A DNA stretch of 64,000 nucleotides from QHXW01 sp035280425 (GTDB lineage Bacteria; Acidobacteriota; Terriglobia; Bryobacterales; Bryobacteraceae): NCBI GenBank assembly GCA_035280425.1, contig DATEFW010000021.1:62001-126000 (forward strand), given 5' to 3'. Positions 53,758 through 63,582 of this stretch are shown here, piece by piece. The position numbers and the translations under genes were made by a program. The notes beneath the pieces are model-generated. The model ran no database searches, had not been told where the DNA came from, and saw only the letters and a list, made by a program, of their open reading frames with translations. Each line of letters starts with the position of its first letter. The first letter of the stretch is position 1.

Positions 53758-54747
53758 CTACACGGCGCGCGGCGCGCCCAGGGCGGCGATCAGCCGTTCT
53801 TCGAAGGCGAAATCCATCTTGCGCCTCGGCTTGCGCAGGTACCAGCGATAGGTTTCACGCAGCCCGGTCGAGAAGGCCGTCAACCGCACGCCCAAAACGC
53901 GCTGCACCTTGCTGACGTTTTCGGTGATGGGCGGCAGATCCAGGTATTCGCCGAAATACATCGGGCTGCCCATGGGATTTCCGCCGGCGACGCCGATGCG
54001 CTCCCGCGGCACGCGCACCAGCTCCGGTTTCTTGCCCGCGGCGCGCGCCATCTCCCGCACCGCTTCCACCTGGGTGAGCGGTTTCGCGTTGCCGATGTTG
54101 AACGCTTCACCCAACGCCTGCTCGACCTCCATGGCCCGCAGGCAAGCGCGCACCAGATCTTTGACGTAAATGAACTGCATCAGCCGCGTGCCGTCGCCCG
54201 GAATCACAATCGGCCGCCCGGCGCGCATACGATCCCAGAAAAAGGCCTCGCGATAGAACGGATTCTCCGGCCCATAGACGAACGGCGGCCGGAACGTCAC
54301 CACCGGGAAGCCCGTCTGGCGGAACAGGCGCAGCAGCGCCCGCTCGCTCATGGCCTTGTTACGCACGTACGCTTCGGGATGATTGTCCGGCGCCAGCGGA
54401 TCGCCTTCGTAGTGGTTCAGCCCGTCTCCGTATGCCGCCACGCTGGACATGAACACGTAGCGCTCCAGATGATTCCCCACCGCCATGGCCGTGGCTTCCA
54501 CCTGGGCCGCCGTGGTGCCGCGTTCCCAGTCGTAGACGTTGTCGAAAACCACCTCGAAGCGGCGCTCTCCGATGGCGCGCCGCACCGCCTGCGCATCGCC
54601 GCGGTCCGCCACCAGGTTTTCGACGCGCTTAGGAAAGGTGTGCTTCGAGCGGCGATGCAGGATCGCCACTGAATGCCCGGCCTTCAGCAGCTCGCCCACG
54701 AGCTGCCGGCCGATAAAGAGTGTCCCTCCGATGACCAGAACGTTCAT
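53758..54747 (-). CDS. NAD-dependent epimerase/dehydratase (extended SDR)
   Basis: This 329-residue enzyme has the Rossmann loop VLVIGGTLFIGRQLV, the core FMSSVAAYGD and the catalytic pair in AYVRNKAMSE (Tyr-x3-Lys), though that Tyr is shifted compared with textbook members. It lies 18 bp after the inositol-phosphate synthase gene. Likely acts on a nucleotide sugar or cyclitol; substrate unknown. Confidence 0.87.
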   Translation of the reverse strand: MNVLVIGGTLFIGRQLVGELLKAGHSVAILHRRSKHTFPKRVENLVADRGDAQAVRRAIGERRFEVVFDNVYDWERGTTAAQVEATAMAVGNHLERYVFMSSVAAYGDGLNHYEGDPLAPDNHPEAYVRNKAMSERALLRLFRQTGFPVVTFRPPFVYGPENPFYREAFFWDRMRAGRPIVIPGDGTRLMQFIYVKDLVRACLRAMEVEQALGEAFNIGNAKPLTQVEAVREMARAAGKKPELVRVPRERIGVAGGNPMGSPMYFGEYLDLPPITENVSKVQRVLGVRLTAFSTGLRETYRWYLRKPRRKMDFAFEERLIAALGAPRAV

Positions 54748-54765
54748 TGCGCGCGCGCGTCAGCG

Positions 54766-56085
<1,320 letters not shown>

Positions 56086-56120
56086 GTTGCAACTCTCCAG
56101 GGGTCAAAAAGTTGATTTGT

Positions 56121-56126
56121 TATAAT
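56121..56126 (+). promoter_or_regulatory. Candidate -10 box TATAAT for a leaderless LytTR transcript
   Basis: A perfect TATAAT lies 9 bases before the ATG at 56136, which has no ribosome site. Transcription would start at about 56132-56134, giving a leaderless or near-leaderless mRNA. No good -35 is visible. Confidence 0.45.
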
Positions 56127-56135
56127 ACCAACTTC

Positions 56136-56909
56136 ATGCGAGATCGCGCGACCGCTACTCTCTCCACGCTCGTGGTGGATGACGAACCGCTCGCCAGCGA
56201 AGAACTCGCCTTTCTCCTCAAGGATTTTCAGGAAATCGAGCTGGTAGCCACGGGCCGCAACGGTTTGGAAGCCGTCGACCTTATCCAGAAGCTCGAGCCC
56301 GACCTGGTTTTCCTCGACGTGCACATGCCCGGCCTCGACGGCATCGGCGTTGTGCGCCAGTTGCGCGAGCAGGGCGTCGATCTGCCGCACGTCATTTTCG
56401 TCACAGCCTACGATCAGTACGCCATCGAAGCCTTTCGCCTGGAAGCGCTGGATTACCTGCTGAAGCCCGTGGACAAAGGGCGCCTGGCGGAAAGCATCGA
56501 GCGCGCCCGCCGCGCCGTCCAGGAGCAGCAGAAGGACGATGCCGAGCCTGTTGCGCCCCGCCTCTCGCCGCAGCGCACCAAGCTGCTCGTCCGCACCAAT
56601 AACCGCAACTTCATCGTCGACGCGCAGGATGTGATCTATGCCACGATCGCCAACGGCATGATCACTTTGGTGGCGACCAATCTCGAAGGCCAGTCCAACT
56701 ATCGCACGCTCGAGGATCTGCAAGCCTCGCTCGATCGCGACACCTTCTGGCGCGTCCACCGCTCGTATCTGGTGAACATCAACCGCATCAAGGAAGTGGT
56801 GCCATGGTTCAAATCGAGTTACCAGCTTCGCATGGACGACAAGCGCAACACCGAAATCCCCGTGAGCCGCGTCCAGACCAAGCGGCTGCGCGAGTTGCTG
56901 AAGCTGTAG
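56136..56909 (+). CDS. LytTR-family response regulator
   Basis: This 257-residue regulator has a receiver domain with acidic pair Asp15-Asp16, phospho-acceptor Asp61 (LVFLDVHMPGLDG) and Lys in YLLKPVDKG. The C-terminal LytTR DNA-binding domain shows VHRSYLVNINRIKEV and IPVSRVQTKRLRELL. ATG 56136 is preferred to 56112, which lies upstream of the -10 box. No histidine kinase is adjacent. It is divergent from ino1 and could control that operon. Confidence 0.92.
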   Translation: MRDRATATLSTLVVDDEPLASEELAFLLKDFQEIELVATGRNGLEAVDLIQKLEPDLVFLDVHMPGLDGIGVVRQLREQGVDLPHVIFVTAYDQYAIEAFRLEALDYLLKPVDKGRLAESIERARRAVQEQQKDDAEPVAPRLSPQRTKLLVRTNNRNFIVDAQDVIYATIANGMITLVATNLEGQSNYRTLEDLQASLDRDTFWRVHRSYLVNINRIKEVVPWFKSSYQLRMDDKRNTEIPVSRVQTKRLRELLKL

Positions 56910-57077
56910 GGCGCGCTAGCCGCCCCAGACCGCGCCGTTTTTTTCGATTGCCGTTTGCTTCGTCATTGTCCTCACCCTCTGAGCCGATGATAAATCCGGC
57001 TCGCTCGCGATTCGCAACAGAGTTGTGAAGATTCTGTAAAAACCAGGCGTGTAAACCGTTAGCTAACCGGTAACTCT

Positions 57078-58106
57078 CTACGGCACCACCACCACTTTTC
57101 CGAACTGCTCCTTGTTCTCCACGCGCTCGTGCGCCGCGCGAATTTCGGCCAGCGGGTAGACCTTATCGATCACCGGCTTCAGCTCTTTCCGGAAAACGAA
57201 CTTCAACACTTCGTGCAGTTCGCCCATGGTACCCATGAACGATCCGAGCAGCGACCACTGCTTGCTGAACAGAAATCGCAGGTCGAGTTTCACGTCGAAC
57301 CCGGTGGTGTTGCCGCAGGTCACCAGGCGACCGCCGGCTGCGAGCGATTCCAGGCTCTTCGGCCACGTCGCTGCGCCCACGTGCTCCACCACCACGTCCA
57401 CGCCGCGCTTCGCGGTAATCTGTTTCACCTCGGCCGAGATGTCCTGCTTGTAGTGATCGATCACGTGGTCCGCGCCCAGTTCCCGCGCTTTGGCCATCTT
57501 GGCTTCGCCGCCCGCCGTGGTGATCACGCGGCAGCGGAACAGCTTCGCGATCTGGATCGCCGCCGATCCCACGCCGCTCGATGCCGCCAGCACCAGCACG
57601 TCTTCTCCCATTCGCAGCCGCGCGCGCCCTGTCAGCATGTGCCAGGCGGTGAGAAACACCAGCGGCACCGCGGCAGCCTGCTCGAAGTTCATGTCATCGG
57701 GAATCTGGATCGCCGTGTATTCGGGCGCCGCGATCATTTCGGCGTTGCCGCCATCCACCGCGTAGCCAAAAATCGTGTAGCGGCGGCACTGGTTGTCCAC
57801 GCCCGCGACACACTGGTCGCATTGCCGGCAGCTCAGCCCCGGCGAAAGCAGCACGCGCCATCCCGGCTTCACACGCTCACACAATTCTCCCACCGCCACG
57901 ACTTCGCCCGCGATGTCGCAGCCTAGAATATGCGGCATCGTAAACTTCATTCCCGGAATTCCGGCGCGAACCCAGAGATCCAGATGATTCAGCGCGCAGG
58001 CGCGCACACGCACCAGAATCTGGTTGGCTTTGATTTTCGGCTCGGGAACGTCTTCGTAAACCAGCACCTCGGGCGAGCCGTGTTGATGAATGCGGGCAGC
58101 TTTCAT
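57078..58106 (-). CDS. Zinc-binding alcohol dehydrogenase/enone reductase-like
   Basis: This 342-residue medium-chain enzyme starts at ATG 58106. Structural zinc cysteines are present (CRQCDQCVAGVDNQC), while the catalytic zinc Cys is replaced (RACALNHLDLWVRAG), as in quinone-reductase-like members with one zinc. The NAD(P) loop reads VLVLAASSGVGSAAIQIA. Substrate unknown. It diverges from the YycJ-like gene. Confidence 0.88.
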   Translation of the reverse strand: MKAARIHQHGSPEVLVYEDVPEPKIKANQILVRVRACALNHLDLWVRAGIPGMKFTMPHILGCDIAGEVVAVGELCERVKPGWRVLLSPGLSCRQCDQCVAGVDNQCRRYTIFGYAVDGGNAEMIAAPEYTAIQIPDDMNFEQAAAVPLVFLTAWHMLTGRARLRMGEDVLVLAASSGVGSAAIQIAKLFRCRVITTAGGEAKMAKARELGADHVIDHYKQDISAEVKQITAKRGVDVVVEHVGAATWPKSLESLAAGGRLVTCGNTTGFDVKLDLRFLFSKQWSLLGSFMGTMGELHEVLKFVFRKELKPVIDKVYPLAEIRAAHERVENKEQFGKVVVVP

Positions 58107-58236
58107 GCAACACAGTATACCGGCTGATAATGCCAGACACCTGCTTTCTGTCTCGCCGCTCGAAAACACCTTGTCGTTTTTCTGTTTTCCTGTTACAAGG
58201 GAGAGTTAGACGTTCGAGCTTCGAGAGGAAACCGCC

Positions 58237-59007
58237 ATCGTCCAATTCTGCGTTCTCGCCAGCGGCAGTTCGGGCAACTGCTCTTTCATCGCCACCGAAA
58301 GAACCCGCATTCTCGTCGATGCCGGCCTGAGCTTTCGCGAGCTCTCGAAGCGCCTGGCCTCGATCGGCGAGCAACCCGGCAGTATCGATGCCGTCGTCGT
58401 CACCCATGAGCACTCCGATCACGTCGGCGGCCTCGCGCGGTTCGCCAGAAAAGTTCGTGTCCCGGTTTACCTGACGCGTCTCACAGCGCCCGCGATCGAA
58501 TGGGAAGACGCGCTGCCCAAGCTCGAGCCGTTCCAGGCCGGCGCGCGCTTCACGGTGGGCGATATCGAAATTTCGAGCTTCACCATTCCGCACGATGCCA
58601 TCGATCCCGTCGGGTATTCCTTCTGCGCACAAGGCATCAAAGTCGGCGTGGTCACCGACCTCGGCTATATTCCGGATTCCATCAAGTTTCATCTGCGCGG
58701 CTCGCAGGTGCTGCTGCTCGAATCCAATCACGATCTGGAAATGCTCAAGGTCGGCCCGTATCCCTGGGCCGTCAAGCAGCGCGTCATGAGCCGCAACGGC
58801 CACCTTTCGAACGATGTCGTCAGCGATTATGTCTGCCACGAGTTCGATTCCTCGACCGCCACGCTCGTCCTGGGCCACCTGAGCGAGCACAACAATCACC
58901 CGGCGATTGTCCAGATGGTGGCGCAGCAGGCGCTCAACCGCCGCGGCCTCTCCACGCGGCTCGTGATTGCGAATCAGAAGCAACCGACCGAAGTTTTCAG
59001 GTTCTAG
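58237..59007 (+). CDS. YycJ-like metallo-beta-lactamase-fold hydrolase with probable ATC start
   Basis: The frame is open from 58210 (after a TAG at 58207) and contains no ATG, GTG or TTG until a GTG at 58555, which is inside the catalytic domain. The family's usual N-terminus (QFCVLASGSSGNC) begins at 58243, and ATC at 58237 sits 7 bases after AGAGGAAA, so ATC is the likely start; 256 residues result. The metal motif THEHSDHVGG (His57, His59, Asp61, His62) and later GHLSEHNNHP are intact. YycJ proteins act in DNA metabolism and cell-wall stress settings. Confidence 0.85.
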   Translation: MVQFCVLASGSSGNCSFIATERTRILVDAGLSFRELSKRLASIGEQPGSIDAVVVTHEHSDHVGGLARFARKVRVPVYLTRLTAPAIEWEDALPKLEPFQAGARFTVGDIEISSFTIPHDAIDPVGYSFCAQGIKVGVVTDLGYIPDSIKFHLRGSQVLLLESNHDLEMLKVGPYPWAVKQRVMSRNGHLSNDVVSDYVCHEFDSSTATLVLGHLSEHNNHPAIVQMVAQQALNRRGLSTRLVIANQKQPTEVFRF

Positions 59008-59139
59008 GTGCCAGGTGTTAGGTACTAGCAACCCGAATCCAGTTCCAGGTTTTTGGTTTGCTGGCACCTGGCACCTAACACCTGGCGCCTGTTTTTTGGT
59101 TTACTAACACCTGGAACCTGGCACCTGACACCTGTTTTT
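59006..59139 (+). promoter_or_regulatory. Competing hairpins and T-runs upstream of purB
   Basis: The arm 59006-59023 (AGGTGCCAGGTGTTAGGT) can pair over 18 bases with 59073-59090, which is followed by TTTTTT (59092-59097). The same arm can also pair over 11 bases with 59066-59076 or with 59116-59126, the last followed by TTTTT just before the purB ATG. The whole stretch is a degenerate CACCTGG repeat. It may end the YycJ transcript or act as an attenuator; it may also be a simple dispersed repeat. Confidence 0.5.
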
Positions 59140-60453
59140 ATGATCTCCCGCTATACACGCCCCGAAATAGGCCGCATCTGGAGCGACCAGAATAAATTCC
59201 AGCAGTGGCTTGAAGTGGAGCTGGCTGCGAGCGAAGCCCTCGCCGAAAAGGGCGTGGTGCCCGCCGACGCCGCCCGCCTGCTCCGCGCGCACGCCGCGTT
59301 CGATGTTCCGCGAATTCTCGAAATCGAGCGCGAGGTCAAGCACGACGTCATCGCCTTCACCACCGCGGTCGCCGAGAAGATGGCCGCTGCCGGCCACGCC
59401 GAAGCTTCGCGCTGGCTGCATTACGGGCTGACTTCGAACGACGTCGTCGATACCGCGCAGGCATTGCAAATCCGCCAGGCTTACGAAATCCTGCTCGCGG
59501 ATCTCGAACAGCTCCGCCCCATCCTCAAGCGCCGCGCGCTCGAGTTCCAGCACACCGTGCAAATCGGCCGCACTCACGGCGTCCATGCCGAGCCCATCAC
59601 CTTCGGCCTGAAGCTCGCCATCTGGTACGAAGAGGCCGGGCGCAACATCCGGCGCTTGAAAGCCGCCGCCGAAGACATGCGGGTCGGAAAGATTTCGGGA
59701 GCCGTCGGCACGTTCGCGCACATCGGTCCGGAGATCGAAGAGGCCATTTGCAAACGGCTCGGCCTGCGGCCGGCGCCGGTCTCGTCCCAGGTCATCCAGC
59801 GCGACCGGCACGCCAATTTCGTCTCGGCTCTCGCCATCGTCGCCGCGAGCCTCGAAAAGATCGCACTCGAAGTCCGCCATCTCCAGCGCACCGAAGTCCG
59901 CGAAGCCGAGGAGTATTTTTCCAAAGGCCAAAAGGGCAGCTCCGCCATGCCGCACAAGCGCAACCCCGTCACTTGCGAGCAGATCTGCGGCCTGGCGCGC
60001 GTGGTGCGGTCGAACGCCCAGGCTGCATTCGAGAACATTGCGCTCTGGCACGAGCGCGACATCTCGCATTCCTCGGTCGAGCGCGTCATCCTTCCCGATT
60101 CGACCATCCTCGCCGATTACCTGCTCGACAAAACCACACGCCTAGTCGATCAGCTCGTGGTCTATCCCGAGCGCATGCGCCGCAATCTCGAGATGACCAA
60201 AGGCCTGGTATTCTCCGGCCAGCTTCTGCTCGATCTCGCCGCGGCCGGAATGCTGCGCGAAGCCGCCTACCGCGTGGTGCAGCGCCACGCCATGGAAGCC
60301 TGGGAGAATGAATCGGACTTTCGCGCGGCCGTCGAGCATGATCCCGAAATCGCGCGCGTCCTCAGCCCGGAGAAAATCGCCGAAAGTTTTTCACTCGAGC
60401 GCCAGCTCCGCAACGTCGACAAGATTTTCGCGAGGGTTTTCCATGATCGTTAA
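59140..60453 (+). CDS. purB: Adenylosuccinate lyase
   Basis: This 437-residue enzyme catalyses two steps of purine synthesis, splitting SAICAR and adenylosuccinate with release of fumarate. Signature segments: HYGLTSNDVVDTAQA, QIGRTHGVHAEPITFG and the flexible loop KGSSAMPHKRNPVTCEQ. ATG 59140 gives the standard MISRYTRPEIGRIW start; the region before it is repeat sequence, and no ribosome site is visible. The methyltransferase gene overlaps its end by 11 bp. Confidence 0.96.
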   Translation: MISRYTRPEIGRIWSDQNKFQQWLEVELAASEALAEKGVVPADAARLLRAHAAFDVPRILEIEREVKHDVIAFTTAVAEKMAAAGHAEASRWLHYGLTSNDVVDTAQALQIRQAYEILLADLEQLRPILKRRALEFQHTVQIGRTHGVHAEPITFGLKLAIWYEEAGRNIRRLKAAAEDMRVGKISGAVGTFAHIGPEIEEAICKRLGLRPAPVSSQVIQRDRHANFVSALAIVAASLEKIALEVRHLQRTEVREAEEYFSKGQKGSSAMPHKRNPVTCEQICGLARVVRSNAQAAFENIALWHERDISHSSVERVILPDSTILADYLLDKTTRLVDQLVVYPERMRRNLEMTKGLVFSGQLLLDLAAAGMLREAAYRVVQRHAMEAWENESDFRAAVEHDPEIARVLSPEKIAESFSLERQLRNVDKIFARVFHDR

Positions 60454-61063
60454 TCCCGATATCGAACGCTACATGAGCTCACTGCTCCCCGCGCGCGACG
60501 CCGTGCTCGCGGAAATGGAGAGCCAGGCCGCGAAACGAAAAATTCCAATCATCGGTCCCGCCGTCGGCCGCGTGCTCGCACAACTGGTCATGATCGCGGG
60601 CGCGAAGCGCATCTTCGAGCTGGGATCCGCCATCGGCTACTCGACCATCTGGCTCGCCCGCGCGGCCGGCCAGGGCGCCGAAGTTCACTACAGTGACGGC
60701 AGTGAAGAGAACGCGCGCGAAGCCCGCGGCTACTTCGCCCGTTCCGGTGTTACATCCGCGGTCCACGTGCACGTCGGCGACGCGCTTGCGAGCCTTGCCG
60801 GAACTTCCGGAGAGTTCGATTTGATTTTCAACGATGTCGACAAAGACGGCTACCCGGCGGTTCTGGATGCCGTTCCCAAGCGCCTGAAGCGCGGAGGCCT
60901 CTTCATCACGGATAACACGCTCTGGCACGAACGCGTGCTCGATCCTCGGGAAACCACTGATTATGCAGTGCTTAATTTCAATAAGAAACTGTACGAATCG
61001 TCTCAGTTTTTCACTACCCTGCTGCCGCTTCGTGATGGAATCACCGTCGCGGTCAAGGCCTGA
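60443..61063 (+). CDS. O-methyltransferase family 3 (SAM-dependent)
   Basis: This 206-residue enzyme starts at ATG 60443, inside the purB end, implying coupled translation. SAM motif I is IFELGSAIGYSTIWLA, followed by HVHVGDALASL and LIFNDVDKDGYPAVL, matching the caffeoyl-CoA/catechol O-methyltransferase type with a metal-binding Asp. Substrate unknown. Confidence 0.9.
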   Translation: MIVNPDIERYMSSLLPARDAVLAEMESQAAKRKIPIIGPAVGRVLAQLVMIAGAKRIFELGSAIGYSTIWLARAAGQGAEVHYSDGSEENAREARGYFARSGVTSAVHVHVGDALASLAGTSGEFDLIFNDVDKDGYPAVLDAVPKRLKRGGLFITDNTLWHERVLDPRETTDYAVLNFNKKLYESSQFFTTLLPLRDGITVAVKA

Positions 61064-61229
61064 TCCTTCCAGTTAACCCGTTTAAATACTTTGTTTAGCT
61101 CTTTATATGCAAAGACTTGCATGCGGGTCGGATTTTTCCTGGAAGATTTACCGGGTACTAACCACACTAACTTTGGTAGTGATTAAAGGTCAGTCTTCGG
61201 TTAAAGTAGAGAAGGAAAGGACACAATTG

Positions 61230-61688
61230 ATGCAGATTGCCGATTCCAGGGCGGAAGCAGCTGCTCGCAGCCTGGAACTGGCCCGCGTGCTGCTTGTCGA
61301 GTCGGACGTCGCCTCGCGATTGACGTTGCAGACTCTGCTCGAAGCCTGTGGTTATTCGGTGGACGTAGCAGGTTCCTCTGCAGAAGCCGTCGGCAAGCTG
61401 GATGAAGGCAAGTACGAGCTGGTCCTGACCGACTCCCACATGGAGTCTCCAGGCGCCGGCCGCGGCGTATTGGCCTACGCACGTCGCAAAGAGTATAAAC
61501 CGGCGACTGCGTTAATTCGCGCGCACCACGACGGCGTGGAACGTGAGGGTTTCAGCAAATCCCACCGGCGGATGCTGGTGGAAACCCGAGATGTCACCAA
61601 CTTCCTTACCAAGGTCGCGGAGCTGATTAGTCTCCGCGCCACGCGCCGCTCCGAGCGCGCGCTGCGCCAGGGCGCCGCCAACAACTAG
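61230..61688 (+). CDS. Receiver-domain protein, single domain, diverged
   Basis: This 152-residue protein starts at ATG 61230 after AAGGAAAGG; a longer frame to 61107 lacks a ribosome site. It has the receiver core VLLVESDVASRLTLQTLLEA with Glu24/Asp26 and phospho-acceptor Asp68 in LVLTDSHMES. The usual Thr/Ser and Lys of beta-4/beta-5 are not clear, and RAHHDGVEREGFSKS replaces the normal signalling face. No output domain. It overlaps the stop of the convergent hydrolase by 4 bp. Confidence 0.75.
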   Translation: MQIADSRAEAAARSLELARVLLVESDVASRLTLQTLLEACGYSVDVAGSSAEAVGKLDEGKYELVLTDSHMESPGAGRGVLAYARRKEYKPATALIRAHHDGVEREGFSKSHRRMLVETRDVTNFLTKVAELISLRATRRSERALRQGAANN

Positions 61689-62308
61689 CCTAATCTCAGG
61701 ACCGCTTCTTCCAGCGCGTCGAGCGCTCCGGCGAAGAAGTGGTCTGCCGCATCGATCCAGATCAACTGCTTCGGCGCGGCTGCCGCCGCTACCAGCGCTT
61801 CCAGCTCCGCCGCCGGTGCGTATTGATCGTGCGTGCTCGAGACGAAAAACTTGGGCACGGTGCACGTAGTAAGCATCGGCAACTCGACGGCTCCCGTGGG
61901 CACTCCGGCGGCGATCAGCCGCCGCACATCGCCCAGCGAGCAGCCCAGGCTAAGAATCACGCGGGCTCCGAACGAAAATCCCGCCAGCGCATACGGCACA
62001 TCTGGATATCGCGCGCGCAGCCATGCGAGCGTCGCCCGCGCGTCTTCGATTTCCCCCACTCCCTCGGCATGCGCGCCGGCGCTGCGCCCCACGCCCCGAA
62101 AATTGAAGCGCAGCACCGCCGTGCCGCGCCGCCTGAGCGCGCGTGCGATGCGATAGACCACTTTGTTGTGCATCGTTCCGCCGAACAGCGGATGCGGATG
62201 GCACACCACGCAGGCTTCCGTAAGCGGCGCTTCGTCCGGTTCTTCGAGAAGCGCTTCGAGCATTCCCGCCGGACCATCGAGCGCGTGCGACTCGATCCGG
62301 CGAGCCAC
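61685..62308 (-). CDS. Alpha/beta hydrolase (small, dienelactone/YfdR-type serine hydrolase)
   Basis: This 207-residue cytoplasmic enzyme has CHPHPLFGGTMHNKV (oxyanion region), the RFNFRGVGRS turn and nucleophile Ser112 in LAGFSFGARV. Asp and His follow in SSTHDQYAP and DAADHFFAG. It is the last gene of the operon with YajQ, its start overlapping the yajQ end by 1 bp. Substrate unknown. Confidence 0.88.
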   Translation of the reverse strand: MARRIESHALDGPAGMLEALLEEPDEAPLTEACVVCHPHPLFGGTMHNKVVYRIARALRRRGTAVLRFNFRGVGRSAGAHAEGVGEIEDARATLAWLRARYPDVPYALAGFSFGARVILSLGCSLGDVRRLIAAGVPTGAVELPMLTTCTVPKFFVSSTHDQYAPAAELEALVAAAAAPKQLIWIDAADHFFAGALDALEEAVLRLG

Positions 62309-62808
62309 TAATTCGTCCGGTAGTTGGTGAACTGCATGTCGATGCCGAAGTCGCTCGAGCGCAGCAGTTGGATCACCTGCTGTAGCGTGTCGCGATCGCG
62401 GCCGCTGACGCGCACCAGATCGCCCTGGATCGACGCCTGCACTTTGAGCTTGCTGTCCTTGATCTTCTTGACGATTTCCCGCGCCTTCTCAATCGGAATA
62501 CCCTGTTGCAGCGTGATCTCCTGCCGCACCGTCGACCCGGCGGCCTCAATCACCGGCCCGTAGGTCAGGCCTTTGAGCGGCACTTTGCGCTTGACCAGCT
62601 TCTGCTGGAAGATTTCGTTCACCGCCTTCAGCTTGAACTCGTCTTTGCTGGCGATCTCGATCTTCTTGTCCTTCTCGTTCAGCTCGATTTTCGAATGCGA
62701 GTCTTTGAGATCGAAGCGCGTGATGATTTCCTTCATCGACTGCTGGATGGCATTCGATACCTCCGGCAGTTCAATCTTGGACACTACATCGAAGCTGTTA
62801 TCGGGCAT
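62308..62808 (-). CDS. yajQ: YajQ family cyclic-di-GMP-binding protein
   Basis: This 166-residue protein matches YajQ along its length: SFDVVSKIELPEVSNAIQQS, the central KRKVPLKGLTYGPVIEAAG and the end SSDFGIDMQFTNYR. YajQ proteins bind c-di-GMP in several bacteria and influence transcription and translation. It sits between a receiver-domain protein (3 bp upstream) and a hydrolase, a signalling-linked operon; an HD-GYP enzyme is encoded at 7829. Confidence 0.95.
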   Translation of the reverse strand: MPDNSFDVVSKIELPEVSNAIQQSMKEIITRFDLKDSHSKIELNEKDKKIEIASKDEFKLKAVNEIFQQKLVKRKVPLKGLTYGPVIEAAGSTVRQEITLQQGIPIEKAREIVKKIKDSKLKVQASIQGDLVRVSGRDRDTLQQVIQLLRSSDFGIDMQFTNYRTN

Positions 62809-62811
62809 GGC

Positions 62812-63582
62812 TCAGGAAAGCGTGCGGAAAATCGGCGTGCGGATGCGCACCACCGGCTCATCCGGCGCCGGTCCGGGCTGCGTTTTCGGTGGTTCCGTTT
62901 TCGGCGGCCCAGAGGGCGCCGTCGCCTGGCCGGGCGCTCCGGCGGCCAAAGTCTTCAGAGCCGGCGCGGCAGGCTGAGCTGCCGCCGGCTTGGGCTGGGC
63001 TTTCGCCAGCCCTTCGGATTCGAGCGCCACCAGCACTTTGTCGGTGACATTCTCGATCATGTTGATGAGCGACGCTTCGAGCGCCAGGATGACCGCGGCA
63101 CGCACCTGCTCGCGGTCGACGGGCTTGGGCTGTAGCGGCGCAACCGGCGCGGGAGCCGGCGCCGGCGCGGCGGCTTTCGGTTCACCATCGGATCGCGGCG
63201 CTCGTGTCGTTTCGCCCGGTGTTTCGAGAAGCGGCTGCACGGCGCCCAATAACGCGGTCGCCTCGAAAGGCTTTCTGACGAATCCATCCGATCCGACTTG
63301 CTGCGCGCGAGCTTCGTCGTACGCCGCCACTGGTCCGGCCGTGAGCACCACGCGCGTTTGCGGGAACTTGCCGCTGGACTTCACGTATTCGCAGATCTCA
63401 TATCCATCGCGGCTGGGCAGCGAAATATCGGCGAGGATCAGATCGGGCGCCAAGTCCTTCAGCCGCACCAGGGCGGTCTCGCCGTCTGTTACGGCTGCGA
63501 CCTCGAAACCTTCGTCTCGCAGAATGCGCTCACCCATGCGCTGCGCGTGCGGGCTGTGATCCGCCACCAGAATGCGCTTCAT
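62812..63582 (-). CDS. Response regulator with Ala/Pro-rich linker and C-terminal helix
   Basis: This 256-residue protein has a complete N-terminal receiver: Asp8, phospho-acceptor Asp52 (LILADISLPSRDG) and Lys104 (GFVRKPFEA). A Pro/Ala-rich linker follows (residues 125-155), then a helical segment (VRAAVILALEASLINMIENV) and another low-complexity tail. No DNA-binding domain is seen. The layout resembles gliding/exopolysaccharide-type receivers with helical interaction tails. Its start overlaps the end of the upstream gene by 4 bp. Confidence 0.85.
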   Translation of the reverse strand: MKRILVADHSPHAQRMGERILRDEGFEVAAVTDGETALVRLKDLAPDLILADISLPSRDGYEICEYVKSSGKFPQTRVVLTAGPVAAYDEARAQQVGSDGFVRKPFEATALLGAVQPLLETPGETTRAPRSDGEPKAAAPAPAPAPVAPLQPKPVDREQVRAAVILALEASLINMIENVTDKVLVALESEGLAKAQPKPAAAQPAAPALKTLAAGAPGQATAPSGPPKTEPPKTQPGPAPDEPVVRIRTPIFRTLS

